Of a stretch of DNA of 64,000 bases, positions 18,183-29,062 are shown piece after piece. Numbering within the stretch: position 1 is the first letter of the stretch; each line of letters begins with the position of its first letter. Made by a program: the position numbers and the translations under genes. The notes beneath the pieces are model-generated. The model made no database searches, had not been told where the DNA came from, and saw only the letters and a list, made by a program, of their open reading frames with translations. This DNA is from Paenibacillus amylolyticus. GTDB taxonomy: Bacteria > Bacillota > Bacilli > Paenibacillales > Paenibacillaceae. Location of the stretch: positions 5,394,001 to 5,458,000 of the forward strand of contig NZ_CP121451.1 of NCBI RefSeq assembly GCF_029689945.1, read 5' to 3'.

Positions 18183-19527
18183 TTATACGCGTTCTGGAAC
18201 AGTTAGACCTTCTGCCGCAGCAAAACTAGTGATGCCATCCAGGGCGCGCTGTGCAAGAGCTTCATTTTTTTCCTTTTTGTTACGGATTTTCGTTTCAAGC
18301 TTCGGCAACAAACCGAAGTTTGCATTCATTGGCTGGAAGTGCTTAAAGTCCGCAGTTGTAATATACTGAGCCATACTCCCAAGGGTTGTTTCTACCGGCA
18401 ATACTACCAGTTCCTGCCCAAGCGCTGCTTTGGTCTGCGTTCATACCAGCAATAAGTCCTGATGCAGCAGATTCCACATATCCTTCTACGCCGGTCATCT
18501 GGCCCGCAAAGAACAGGTTAGGACGCTCTTTGAACTGATACGTCGGCAGAAGAAGTTTAGGAGAATTAATAAATGTATTACGGTGCATCACACCATAACG
18601 GACAAACTCTGCATTTTCAAGTCCCGGGATAAGGGAGAAGACCCGTTTTTGTTCTCCCCATTTCAGATGCGTCTGGAAACCCACCAGATTATACAGGGTG
18701 CCAGCTGCATTGTCCTGTCTAAGCTGAACAACCGCATGTGGCAACTCTCCTGTATGCGGGTTAACCAGACCTACCGGTTTCATGGGACCAAACAGAGCCG
18801 TCTGTTTTCCACGTTTCATCATCACTTCAATTGGCATACAGCCTTCAAAGTAGATTTCTTTCTCAAACTCTTTCAATTGAGCGACTTCAGCCGTAATGAG
18901 AGCTTCATAGAAGACATCGAACTCTTCTTCTGTCATCGGACAGTTCAGATATGCCGCCTCGCCCTTATCATAACGGGAAGCCAGATACACTTTGTTCATG
19001 TCAATTGAATCTTTTTCAATAATCGGTGCAGCTGCATCATAGAAGTAGAAATACTCTTCTCCCATCAGTGCCTTGATCTGCTCAGACAATGCAGGGGAAG
19101 TCAGTGGTCCCGTTGCAACAACAACGATGCCATCTTCCGGTAGGGAAGTTAGCTCCTCGTTCACCACTTCAATGAGCGGATGCTGGTGCAACGTGGATGT
19201 AATCTCACCTGAAAATCCATCCCGGTCCACAGCAAGTGCTCCACCTGCGGGAACGGCATGTTTGTCTGCTGCTGACAATACAAGAGAATTAAGCATTCTC
19301 ATTTCTTCTTTCAACACACCCACTGCATTACTCAATCCATTCGCACGCAGCGAGTTGCTACATACCAGTTCAGCAAATTTATCGGTATGATGCGCTGGCG
19401 TCTTCACCACAGGTCTCATCTCGTACAATTTTACGCGTACGCCGCGACTCGCAATCTGCCAGGCTGCTTCTGTTCCTGCCAGCCCCGCACCGATAACCGT
19501 TACTTGTTGTTCATTTGTCAAAATCAT
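18183..19527 (-). CDS. trmFO: TrmFO, folate-dependent tRNA (uracil-54) methyltransferase, frameshifted
   Basis: TrmFO makes m5U54 in the T-loop of tRNA using methylene-tetrahydrofolate and FAD. The N-terminus has the FAD motif [20 protein letters not shown]. Family blocks follow: [36 protein letters not shown], and [20 protein letters not shown]. As read, the frame breaks in a run of three A at about 18429-18431 after GMNADQ. Removing one base gives [20 protein letters not shown] and the remaining C-terminus ending TVPERV. The start is the ATG at 19527, or the TTG six bases downstream, which has better spacing to GGGGG. Confidence 0.93.
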
Positions 19528-19579
19528 TTACCCCCACAAAACAATTTCATTATTCACTAAATTGGATTCGATTTTTAAA

Positions 19580-21678
19580 CTATTCCCCTGATTCGTCATC
19601 CGGTTCATCCACTGGCTCCTGATGATCACATGAAGTACACTGCAATCGGGCTCCCTTTTTGTTCCGCTTCTCAATCATTAATGATCCGCAACTTGGACAT
19701 GGCTTGGCTGAAGGTCTGTCCCATGAGACGAAGTCACATTCAGGATACTTGTCACAACCGTAGAAGATACGTCCCTTTTTGCTACGACGCTCAACAACAT
19801 GGCCTTCCTTACATTTCGGACAAGTTACGCCAATGTCCTTAATAATCGGTTTGGTATTCCGGCAATCAGGAAAGCCAGAGCACGCAAGAAACTTGCCAAA
19901 ACGTCCGAGTTTGTAAACCAGCGGTTTGCCGCACTTCTCACAGATCTCATCCGATACTTCATCTTCAATCTCAATTTCTTTCATTTCTTCTTCCGCAAAC
20001 TCAAGCCGCTTCTCAAAAGATTCGTAGAATTCTGCGAGTACTTTGACCCAATCTTCCGAACCTTCTTCCACATGGTCAAGATCCCCTTCCATGTTGGCGG
20101 TAAATTCAACATTCAGGATTTCCGGGAAGAATTCTTCCATCTGTTCAATGACCAACTCACCTAACTCGGTCGGCATGAATTTCTTTTCCTCTATCGCAAC
20201 ATATCCGCGCTTCTGAATGGTCTCCAGCGTCGGCGCATATGTACTCGGACGTCCTATACCCAACTCTTCAAGCGTCTTAACCAGCCTTGCCTCCGTATAC
20301 CGGGGTGGTGGCTGTGTAAAATGCTGTTTTGGCTCAATCTCCTGTTTCTCAAGCACATCTCCACTTTTCAGTGGAGGCAGCAGACGATCCTCATCGGTTG
20401 TACCATCGTCGTTTCCTTCAACATATACCTTCATGAAACCATGGAACCGCACTTTGGAGCCTGCAGCACGGAAAATCGTATCCCCCGCAGCAATATCAAC
20501 AGAGAGTGTATCCAGGATTGCTGAAGACATCTGGCTCGCTACAAAACGTTCCCACACCAGTTTATACAACCGGAACTGATCGCGACTCATGAATGATTTG
20601 ATGGAATCGGGATCACGCAAAATGGACGTTGGACGTATCGCTTCATGCGCATCCTGAGCATTGGTTGCCTTTTTGGAGTAATTCCGTGGTGTTTCCGGTG
20701 CAAATGGTTCCCCATACTTGCCAACGATATATTCCTTGGCTTCCTCTTGCGCAGATGCCGCAATTCGTGTGGAGTCCGTACGCATATACGTGATGAGACC
20801 TACTGTACCTTCTTTTCCAAGGTCTACACCTTCATATAGTTGTTGGGCGACCGACATCGTCTTGGAAGCTCTGAAATTCAATTTACGAGCTGCTTCCTGT
20901 TGCAAAGAACTCGTCGTAAACGGGGCGGAAGGATTACGGCTCCGTTCTTTCTCTTTAACTTCCTTGATCGTAAAGTCTGCACCTTCGATCTGTTTCAGAA
21001 TCGCTTGCACTTCCGCTTCACTGCCCAGCTCTGTTTGGCCCCGTTCAATTTATGAAACTTGGCTTCAAACGGATTGCCGTCTGCTGTCAGTTTGGCGGTA
21101 ATGCTCCAGTACTCTTCCGGCTCAAAATCATCAATTTCATTTTCACGATCCAGAATGATTTTAACAGCTACGGACTGAACCCGGCCGGCAGACAAACCTT
21201 TTTTAACTTTTTTCCATAATAACGGACTGATTTTATATCCAACAAGCCGATCCAGAATACGTCTTGCCTGCTGCGCGTTAACCAGGTCCATATTGATTTT
21301 GCGCGGCGTTTTGAACGCATCTTTGACTGCCTGTTTGGTAATTTCATTAAATACTACCCGGCAATCTGCCGTATCGTCCAATTCAAGCGCATGGGCCAAA
21401 TGCCATGCAATAGCCTCGCCTTCGCGATCCGGGTCAGCTGCGAGATACACTTTTTTCACTTTCTTTCGTGCATCCTTCAGTTCTTTCAAAATTGAACCTT
21501 TGCCGCGGATCGTAATATATTTCGGATTAAAATCATTCTCCACCTCAACGCCGATCTGACTCTTTGGCAAATCGCGAACATGTCCCATCGAAGCTTTCAC
21601 GATGAACTTGCTGCCTAAATATTTGCCTATCGTCTTCGCCTTTGAGGGCGACTCCACGATTACGAGTGCATCCGCCAT
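19580..21678 (-). CDS. topA: DNA topoisomerase I, frameshifted
   Basis: This type IA topoisomerase relaxes negative supercoils. The Toprim domain starts [20 protein letters not shown] and has [20 protein letters not shown]. The active-site tyrosine is in [13 protein letters not shown]. Other motifs are [13 protein letters not shown] and [20 protein letters not shown]. The C-terminus carries three C4 zinc ribbons starting at CEKCGKP, CPKCKEG and CPSCGSL. The reading is broken at about 21034-21036; one more A gives [20 protein letters not shown]. The full length is about 699 residues. It is essential in Firmicutes, so the break is not real. The ribosome site is GAGGAGG. Confidence 0.96.
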
Positions 21679-21796
21679 AGGTTCATCCTCCTCTCAGTCA
21701 TGAAACTGTCATATAACTGTTTCTGTATGCTTATGCATAGGTTAAATAACTTCAGCTAATTATATATTTCCACACGCTGCATAGGTAGCAGCATCG

Positions 21797-22924
21797 TCAT
21801 ACCCGTGCATATTTTGTGCCTGGTAATTGGCTAATCTGCTTTTTTATGATTAAAGATAACAGAACTGAATGCAAATGTCCAAAATCCCACCCTAGCTGTT
21901 CAACCAACTGATCCAGTGATTGCTCCTCCTGTTCCAACAGATAAATCACACGTTGTTCATCTGGAGAGAGCTTAACCTCGGCGAATATCCCTTGCCCGGC
22001 AGGCTCCGTTGTTTCAGTCGAACGTCCTCTATTGTAAGGAAGTTGATCTGCATTTGGCAAGCCCAAACGATACTCTTCCAATATATCTGCTGTGCAAGTG
22101 ACCAATTTGGCACCTTGACGGATTAGATTGTGTGCCCCCGACTCTTTGGTGATGTAATGGGTCCAGGAACGGCGAATACATCCCTGCCTGCTTCAAGCGC
22201 GGCATCTGCTGTAATGAGTGAACCACTGCGAATATCAGCCTCAACAACCAATGTTCCCAGCGTCAGGCCGGCAATGATACGATTCCGTTCCGGAAATAGT
22301 CCCTGGCGTGCTCTCGTACCTGGTGGATATTCCGACAAAAGCAGACCTGTCTCCGCGATTCGTTCGGCAAGACTAGTATTTTCGGGTGGATATATGATCA
22401 ATCCCTGTTCCGAATACAGCAATCGTTTTTCCCTTAGCACGTAATACGGCCTCATGACATACACTGTCAATACCGCGGGCAAGCCCGCTTACGATCGTCA
22501 GTCCTGCACTGCATAATTGTTCTGCCAGTTTCTCACCCACCTTGCGCCCATACACGGTCGGCATACGAGTTCCCACCATCGCAATTGAAGGGCTATGTAG
22601 CAAACTGACATCTCCTCGACCATACATTACCCAAGGAGGCTGAACGGTTTCCTTCATTAATATGGGATAATTCTGATCCAGATAAGTAATAACCTCTATC
22701 CCCTGATTGTAAACGTGTTCTCTTTTACGTTCAATCCAGACGTTATTAAATTGACCAGCCAAACGGGCTGCCTGATCTTTGCGCAAACCTGCCGCAGTCC
22801 AGTCACCTTCCTCATAATCCAAAAGATCAGACAATCGATGCTGTCCCTGAATTAGTTTCGAAATTGTTTTCTTGCCAATACCCTCCATCTCATGCAACCC
22901 AAACAAGATCCATCGTTCTTCCAT
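21797..22924 (-). CDS. dprA: DprA/Smf DNA-processing protein, two frameshifts
   Basis: DprA loads RecA on incoming single-stranded DNA in transformation. I place the start at the ATG at 22924 (MEERWILFGLHEMEGIGKKT) seven bases after GGGAGG. The Rossmann-like core contains SIAMVGTRMPTVYGRKVGEK, IVSGLARGIDSVCHEAVLRA and GTLVVEADIRSGSLITADAA. The first break is at about 22388-22395, where a lost AT pair would give GIDHIYPPENTSL. The second is in a run of five G (complement of 22135-22139), where one more base gives SRGAHNLIRQGAK. The C-terminal winged-helix region ends QLPGTKYARV. Confidence 0.92.
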
Positions 22925-23044
22925 ACTTAAACCTCCCAGAGCGGGAAGAGAATCTTCCCTCATATTGTGTGTTATGTGATCACGGAATGCAAGCGTTTAC
23001 GCAGATGAGAAGTCATTTCTCTCCTCTTTCCCGTAAATAAACGC

Positions 23045-23087
23045 AAAAAAGCAACCCTTCGCCCTGTTTGAGGACAAAAGGTTGCTT
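23045..23087 (-). terminator. Terminator downstream of sucD
   Basis: On the minus strand the arms AAGCAACCTTTTG and AGGGTTGCTT are followed by a T-run (TTTTTTG). It lies about 80 bases after the sucD stop and before dprA. Confidence 0.8.
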
Positions 23088-23167
23088 ACCTTTTCCGTAT
23101 ACATAATAGTCGGTCTAGCAGAAATGGTTCATTTCCGAGCCGTTTCTTCTATTATAACGAAAAAGGA

Positions 23168-24097
23168 TTAATGTGTCGTGCACAAATTCAAAATACCGCG
23201 CTCTTCAAGTACGCTCACCAAAGTCGAGCCCATCTCAGCAGGCGTTGGTGCCACTTTGATACCACAAGATTCCAGCTTCGCAATTTTCTCTTTGGCTGTA
23301 CCTTTACCACCAGAGATGATAGCGCCAGCATGGCCCATCCGTTTGCCTGGAGGCGCTGTTACGCCACCGATAAAGCCAACAACCGGTTTGGTCATGTTTT
23401 CGCGTACCCAATCTGCAGCATCTTCTTCAGCTGTACCACCAATCTCACCAATCATGATTACGGCATGAGTCTGTGGATCTTCATTGAATCGTTTGAGGAT
23501 ATCAATGAACTCGGAACCTTTTACAGGGTCTCCCCCGATTCCTACAGCAGAAGATTGTCCAATACCACGCGTTGTCAGTTGATGAACAGCTTCATAGGTA
23601 AGTGTTCCACTACGGGAAACTACACCAACGTGTCCTGCCATGTGGATATAACCAGGCATGATACCGATTTTACATTCGCCAGGTGTAATGACACCTGGAC
23701 AGTTCGGTCCGATCAGGACAGTATTTTTACCTTCCATGAAACGGTCAACCTTGACCATGTCAAGCACCGGAATACCTTCGGTAATACAGATGACGAGGTC
23801 CAGCTCTGCATCAACAGCTTCCATAATGGAATCTGCTGCAAATGCCGGAGGAACGTAAATGACGCTCGCTGTTGCGCCCGTAGCTTCCTTCGCTTCCTGC
23901 ACCGTGTTGAACACTGGCAGGCTGGCTACTGTGCCGTCTTCCAGCGTGATATCCACATTCGTTCCGCCTTTACCCGGTGTAACTCCGCCTACCATCTGGG
24001 TTCCGTAGTCCAATGCGCCCTTCGTGTGGAACATTCCCGTTGAACCCGTAATGCCTTGCGTAATGACTTTTGTATTTTTATCGATCAAAATACTCAC
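23168..24097 (-). CDS. sucD: Succinyl-CoA synthetase alpha subunit
   Basis: SucD is the TCA-cycle subunit that binds CoA and carries the phosphohistidine. It has 309 residues from a GTG start ([18 protein letters not shown] region). Motifs include [52 protein letters not shown] and the phosphohistidine loop [18 protein letters not shown]. It follows sucC by about 60 bases and ends in a clear terminator. Confidence 0.97.
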   Translation of the reverse strand: MSILIDKNTKVITQGITGSTGMFHTKGALDYGTQMVGGVTPGKGGTNVDITLEDGTVASLPVFNTVQEAKEATGATASVIYVPPAFAADSIMEAVDAELDLVICITEGIPVLDMVKVDRFMEGKNTVLIGPNCPGVITPGECKIGIMPGYIHMAGHVGVVSRSGTLTYEAVHQLTTRGIGQSSAVGIGGDPVKGSEFIDILKRFNEDPQTHAVIMIGEIGGTAEEDAADWVRENMTKPVVGFIGGVTAPPGKRMGHAGAIISGGKGTAKEKIAKLESCGIKVAPTPAEMGSTLVSVLEERGILNLCTTH

Positions 24098-24160
24098 GTT
24101 GCTTCACATCCTTACGGTTATTTTTCAATTCCCGGACAGCTCCGGTACTAAGGAATGAAC

Positions 24161-25320
24161 TTATTTTACGAGGGCAACAATTTTCTGTGCACCATCGGCC
24201 ATGGAATCAGCAGGAACAATATTCAGGCCGGATTCACCCAGAATACGTTTGCCAAGCTCCACGTTAGTTCCTTCAAGACGAACAACCAGCGGTTTGGTCA
24301 GGCCAAGCTGCTTCGCGGCTTCAACAACACCATTGGCGATTACATCACAGCGCATGATGCCACCGAAAATGTTAACAAAGATCCCCGCTACTTTGGCATC
24401 GGACAAGATGATCTTGAATGCTTCAGTCACCTTCTCCGTTGTAGCACCGCCCCCAACGTCAAGGAAGTTGGCCGGGTCTCCACCGTAGTATTTGATGATG
24501 TCCATCGTTGCCATCGCAAGTCCCGCGCCATTGACCATACAGCCGATGTTGCCATCAAGTGCTATGTAGCTGAGGTCGTATTTGGAAGCTTCGATTTCTT
24601 TTCATCCTCTTCATCCAGGTCACGCAGTTCCAAAATGTCTTTGTGACGGAACAGGGCGTTGGAGTCAAAGTTCAATTTCGCATCTAGAGCGATAACGTTT
24701 CCATCTCCGGTAACAACGAGAGGATTGATCTCGGCAATAGAGCAGTCTTTTTCGACAAATGCAGTGTACAGCGCGAGCATGAACTTAACGGCTTTGTTCA
24801 CCAGTTCATTCGGAATTTTAATGCTGTAAGCCAGTTTACGCGCCTGGAACACTTGCAATCCAATGGCAGGGTCAATAATTTCTTTGAAAATTTTCTCAGG
24901 TGTAGCTTCAGCTACTTCTTCAATCTCAGTACCGCCTTCTTCGGAAGCCATCATAACTACACGGCCAGTGGCACGGTCCACAACAACACCCACATAATAC
25001 TCTTTGCGGATATCGCATCCTTCTTCAATCAGAAGACGTTTCACTTCTTTGCCTTCTGGTCCAGTCTGGTGTGTTACCAATACTTTACCCAGAATTTCGG
25101 AAGCATAGGCACGAACTTCGTCCGTACTCTTCGCCACTTTTACGCCGCCGGCTTTACCCCGGCCACCTGCGTGAATTTGCGCTTTAACAACAGTCACCGG
25201 ACTGCCCAGTGCCTCTGCGGCCGCAACCGCTTCATCGACTGTATAAGCAACCTTTCCGTTTGGAACGGTAACTCCATACTGTTTCAGTACTTCTTTTCCT
25301 TGATATTCATGGATATTCAT
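24161..25320 (-). CDS. sucC: Succinyl-CoA synthetase beta subunit, frameshifted
   Basis: SucC is the nucleotide-binding (ATP-grasp) subunit that pairs with SucD. It starts [20 protein letters not shown] with AGGAGG upstream. It has [20 protein letters not shown] and the acidic metal site [15 protein letters not shown]. The frame breaks at a run of four T (24599-24602); one more A on the coding strand gives [20 protein letters not shown]. The C-terminal half follows with [20 protein letters not shown] and [20 protein letters not shown]. The restored length is about 386 residues. Confidence 0.96.
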
Positions 25321-25411
25321 TCTCGAATCCTCCTATCAACATGACTGCAACAAGGCGGGTTGGTAGACTAACAAAAGACAAATGTTGACTATTTTCACTT
25401 AAACCCAATTC

Positions 25412-25439
25412 ATTGTAACACGTTTTTAAAACGCTTTCC
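25412..25439 (-). promoter_or_regulatory. Possible sucC promoter region with a cre-like site
   Basis: A TACAAT -10 candidate lies at 25412-25417 (minus strand). Overlapping the expected -35 area at 25426-25439 is GGAAAGCGTTTTAA, which differs from the CcpA site consensus TGWAANCGNTNWCA at two positions. Repression of a TCA-cycle operon by CcpA would make sense, but no good -35 is visible, so this is tentative. Confidence 0.3.
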
Positions 25440-25515
25440 TTAAAAAATTAATGGTTAATAGACAGTATTTTGATATGAGTATGATCCCATATTGTGAATG
25501 CTTGGGTATATATGG

Positions 25516-25543
25516 AAAAAACCTCAGCTAAAAGCTAAGGTTT
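25516..25543 (-). terminator. Terminator after ohrR-like gene
   Basis: On the minus strand AACCTTAGCT and AGCTGAGGTT form a stem with a TTT loop followed by six T. It starts 20 bases after the stop of the MarR-family gene. Confidence 0.8.
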
Positions 25544-25562
25544 CCTTGGTGTAATCTACATT

Positions 25563-26018
25563 TTATTTTTTGGCTGCGTTGGTGTTGGTTTCGTGAACTT
25601 TCTCCAGCAACCCTTTGAACTGCCCCAGTAATGCTTCAAACTCTGCACTATTCAAACACGCGTCTCCCTGAATGGATGCAGGTATGGACAATGCCTTGTT
25701 CTGCAACTCCCGGCCTGAGTCGGTTAGTGTTATTAATACTTTTCTTTCATCCTGAGCCGAGCGTTCGCGATTAATAAGTCCTGCGGACTGCAGACGTTTG
25801 AGAAGTGGTGTCAATGTTCCTGAATCGAGATATAGTGCCTCCCCGATCTCTTTAACCGTACATTCTTCACGTTCCCACAACACCATCAAAACCAAATACT
25901 GGGAATATGTTACGCCAAGTACCTCCAGATAAGGCTGGTACATCTTCGTAATCTCACGTGAACAAGCATATATGGCAAAGCATAATTGGTTATCCAGCTT
26001 CAAACTGTCAGTCTGCAT
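25563..26018 (-). CDS. ohrR: OhrR-like MarR-family organic-peroxide regulator
   Basis: This 151-residue protein resembles B. subtilis OhrR. The N-terminus [20 protein letters not shown] has the reactive cysteine in LCFA at the position of Cys15, with the neighbouring tyrosines (IYAC, KMYQPY). The winged helix is [20 protein letters not shown], then [20 protein letters not shown]. No ohr peroxidase gene lies next to it, so its target is probably elsewhere or it regulates itself. A 7-5-7 inverted repeat stands about 32 bases before its start. The assignment to OhrR rather than another MarR type rests on the conserved cysteine. Confidence 0.8.
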   Translation of the reverse strand: MQTDSLKLDNQLCFAIYACSREITKMYQPYLEVLGVTYSQYLVLMVLWEREECTVKEIGEALYLDSGTLTPLLKRLQSAGLINRERSAQDERKVLITLTDSGRELQNKALSIPASIQGDACLNSAEFEALLGQFKGLLEKVHETNTNAAKK

Positions 26019-26049
26019 ATGTCTTTCTCACCTGCCTATTGTGCATTCT

Positions 26050-26068
26050 ATTCCTTATACAAAGGAAT
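26050..26068. promoter_or_regulatory. Inverted repeat upstream of the ohrR-like gene
   Basis: ATTCCTT and AAGGAAT are perfect 7-base arms separated by ATACA, centred about 40 bases before the regulator's start. The position suits an autoregulatory operator. It is not the usual OhrR box, so the link is an inference from position. The rest of 26069-26371 is AT-rich with no gene I can support. Confidence 0.35.
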
Positions 26069-26371
26069 TATAAATCTATCTTATCACAAATTAGAAAAAA
26101 ACAGAATAATTGAGCACAAATGATTTTACTATTCAATTTAATTATGTTAAATTAGATTGTGTAAAATGTAAATGGGAATAGATACATTTAATGATTTCCT
26201 TCCAGAAATAAAATTCAGGGATCAGGAATGATGATAAACACCATGATACGACCAGGTTGACTCCATGATTCCTTTTATATAAAATGCTTAGTAGAAGCTG
26301 AGGAAGCACCTTAATTCGTAGACTGGCCCGTATTATGCGGAGCCAAGAATCGAGTGAGGTGTTTCTTTGTC

Positions 26372-27981
26372 ATGTACGGAAAATTACACAGTGCGTGTTT
26401 GTACGGAATTGATGGTGTTCTGATCGAGGTGGAAACCGATTTATCCAATGGTCTGCCCCAGACATCCATCATCGGCTTACCGGATTCAGCCATTCGTGAG
26501 GCTGTTGAACGTGTTCGTGCAGCGATTAAAAACTGCGGATATCAGTATCCTTTACAGCGGATCACCATCAATCTGGCCCCTGCTGATCTGCGCAAGGAAG
26601 GGTCTTCCTTTGATCTAGCCATTGCGATGGGTTTACTTATGACAAGCGGCCAGCTTGTACTTCCTCCCCAGGAACGGACACTCGTGGTTGGTGAACTGGC
26701 ATTGGACGGTTCGGTCAGATCCGTGCCTGGCATTTTATCCATGGTGGATCTGGCCAAACGGCAAGGCTTTACGTCCGTTCTTCTGCCTTTGGATAACCTG
26801 GAGGAAGCCTCTCTGATTCGAGGTATTCAGGTGTTTGGCATTCGCCATTTGCAGGATATTGCTCCGAAAAATCCAGAGAAGACTGCAAGTTCAGTGGGGA
26901 CAACAAATCATTCCAATGCAGGACCTGTCGTGTTGAAAAATTATGCCCACCTTGTTGCTCCTATAACAGTTCAAACGGACAAGATGGCGGATAACACGCC
27001 AAGGCAACCACCATTATTTACAGATGACTATAGTGATGTTCTGGGACAGCATCATGTAAAACGCGCGCTTATGATCGCTGCAGCAGGCATGCATAATATT
27101 CTGCTCGTTGGACCGCCAGGCACGGGCAAAACGATGTTAATCAAACGTTTGCCTTCCATCCTTCCGCCTTTGTCAGAAGATGAAGCGTTGGAAGTGACCA
27201 AAGTATTAAGTGCCGCAGGCAAATTGAAAGAAGCGCCTCAAGGTCTGATTGCAGACAGACCTTTTCGCTCCCCTCATCATACGATATCCACTTCCGGTCT
27301 GATTGGAGGGGTGGTATCCCGAAACCGGGTGAAGTGAGCCTAGCCCACAGGGGTATTTTGTTTCTGGATGAACTACCTGAATTCCAGCGCCAGGTGCTGG
27401 AGGTATTAAGGCAGCCGTTAGAGGATCGCACCGTGACAATTAGTCGGGCACGGGCTGCATTCACCTTTCCAGCACAGTTCATGCTTGCATGTTCCATGAA
27501 TCCCTGTCCTTGCGGTTATTTATCCGCTCATTCGGAGGAACAGCGCTGCATTTGCAGTCCAGCCCGTGTTGCCGCGTACCGAGCCAAGATTTCAGGACCT
27601 TTGCTGGACCGCATTGATCTTCAGGTTGAGGTTCCTTCACCAGGCGAGTGGCGGAGGTCTGCGGCCTCGCCTTCCTCTGCAGAAATGCAGGCAAAAGTAA
27701 TTCACGCTCATCAAATTCAAGCGACCCGTTATGCCCGAAGTTCCGTTCGCTGGAATAGTCAGCTTTCAGGCACGCTTTTGCGGCGAACGATCCATCTCCC
27801 CCAAGAGGCAGAGCAACTATTAGAGCAAACGCTGCAAACATTGAACCTGAGCATGCGTGCACATGATCGGATTATCAAGATGGCACAGACCATTGCCGAC
27901 CTGGACCATGATGGTGAAATTGTGACAGCTCATGTAGCTGAAGCCATACAGTATCGTCAATTGGATCTTAATTTATTTTGA
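26372..27981 (+). CDS. comM: ComM/YifB-family magnesium-chelatase-like AAA+ ATPase, frameshifted
   Basis: Members of this family are helicase-like AAA+ proteins; ComM of Gram-negative bacteria promotes branch migration in transformation. The start ATG at 26372 (MYGKLHSACLYGIDGVLIEV) lies nine bases after GAGGTG. The N-terminal LonC-like domain has GLPDSAIREAVERVRAAIKN. The Walker A motif is LLVGPPGTGKTM and Walker B is GILFLDELPEF. A break in a run of four G at 27308-27311 is repaired by one base, giving GGGGIPKPGEVSLAHRG. The C-terminal part contains CSMNPCPCGY and a Cys cluster. It is one of few plus-strand genes here. Confidence 0.93.
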
Positions 27982-28119
27982 GCAACATATGAAGAAAAGG
28001 ACTGCTTTACCTACTAAAAAACATCGACAGGCAATCATCAGCCTGTAAACTGAAGATTATGGTTAAGAGGGATGTTTCATGCAGGTTTTAATATACGGAT
28101 ATGCGGTAGTCCACATGAC
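27982..28119. other. Intergenic stretch after comM with an unproven 39-codon frame
   Basis: A small hairpin (CAGGC and GCCTG arms around 28028-28045) follows comM without a T-run. A plus-strand frame from 28079 to 28198 (MQVLIYGYAVVH start, AGAGGG seven bases before) would encode 39 residues, but most of it is the minus-strand terminator sequence. I consider it spurious. Confidence 0.3.
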
Positions 28120-28165
28120 AAAAAAACGTACAAGTGCCTCTCTTGAAAAGAAAGGTACTTGTACG
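28120..28165 (-). terminator. Terminator of the nitroreductase gene
   Basis: On the minus strand CGTACAAGTACCT and AGGCACTTGTACG form a long stem with one mismatch, followed by seven T. It is about 50 bases after the nitroreductase stop. Confidence 0.85.
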
Positions 28166-28218
28166 CCAATGAATATGAAACTGATAGGACATGTGTAGTC
28201 CTGTATGACCATCATTTA

Positions 28219-28770
28219 TTATTCAAAAAGAGTCAGTTTGTCCTTCGCAGGTGTACGTTCTTTGGCAGAAGGGATCACGTCGGGGTATCCCATGTAAATC
28301 ATGCCTATGATCTTCTCGCCCGCCTCTATTCCAAGAGGTTTGCGGAATTTGGGAGCGTACAAGAATGGCTTGGTTACCCAGAACGTACCGATATCTTCAC
28401 TCCAGGCTGCAAGCATAAAGTTCTGAACCAATGCACTTACCGCAGCGAAGTCCTCGTCCCAAATGTTCTGTCTTGGATCTTCCTCCAAAACAACAAGCAT
28501 AACGGCTGGGACTTGCATAATATTGGCTGAGAATTTATTGTCTTCACCCATTTCTGCGTCAATGGCTTCAGCCAGTTTCTTGCGCCCATTTCCGGTAAAC
28601 AGCAAAAATCTCCAAGGTTCACGCAGTTTATGGTTAGGCGCCCAGACTGCGGTGTCCAGCAATTCTATAATCTGCTGTGTTGGAACAGCTTCTTTTTTAA
28701 ATTTTTTCACCGTACGACGGTTTTGAATCGCTTCTCTAACTTCATTGGTTGTTTTCGTGGCTTTACCCAT
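28219..28770 (-). CDS. Nitroreductase-family protein (FMN-dependent)
   Basis: This 183-residue protein belongs to the small NADH/NADPH:FMN nitroreductases close to YdjA or YfhC types. The FMN-binding start is REAIQNRRTVKKFKKEAVPT. It continues with ELLDTAVWAPNHKLREPWRF, DFAAVSALVQNFMLAAWSED, GTFWVTKPFL and the C-terminal EKIIGMIYMGYPD. The real substrate cannot be told from sequence. GGGAGG stands eight bases before the ATG. It is monocistronic and ends in its own terminator. Confidence 0.85.
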   Translation of the reverse strand: MGKATKTTNEVREAIQNRRTVKKFKKEAVPTQQIIELLDTAVWAPNHKLREPWRFLLFTGNGRKKLAEAIDAEMGEDNKFSANIMQVPAVMLVVLEEDPRQNIWDEDFAAVSALVQNFMLAAWSEDIGTFWVTKPFLYAPKFRKPLGIEAGEKIIGMIYMGYPDVIPSAKERTPAKDKLTLFE

Positions 28771-29062
28771 CGGCCGTACCTCCCTGATTATAATATGATT
28801 TGTAACCGCAACGAAGCCTTACGGTCTCGAGCAGCTCGTGTATGACAAATCAAAAGATTAAAACGCCAGATTACATCCTTGATTATACACCCTTCTGTTC
28901 AGGAGATTCAAAGGGAAGGCTTTACTGATAAGGCCGCAGCGCTAAAAATGAGAAAGACGCCCCCGAATTCTGATCCATTAATCGCGATCAACAAGTCGGA
29001 GCCGTCTATTTGAATCAGTAATCTTATATCATGACGAGATCAAGATTTCGTCAACGATCGAA

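Noticed and set aside
23171..24043. Plus-strand frame of 290 codons opposite sucD
   Set aside because: Antisense frame to a well-conserved gene; the residues are rich in His, Cys and Arg and show no known domain.
28079..28198. Small 39-codon plus-strand frame with a fair ribosome site after comM
   Set aside because: Most of it coincides with the stem of the minus-strand nitroreductase terminator; no similarity or conservation can be shown.
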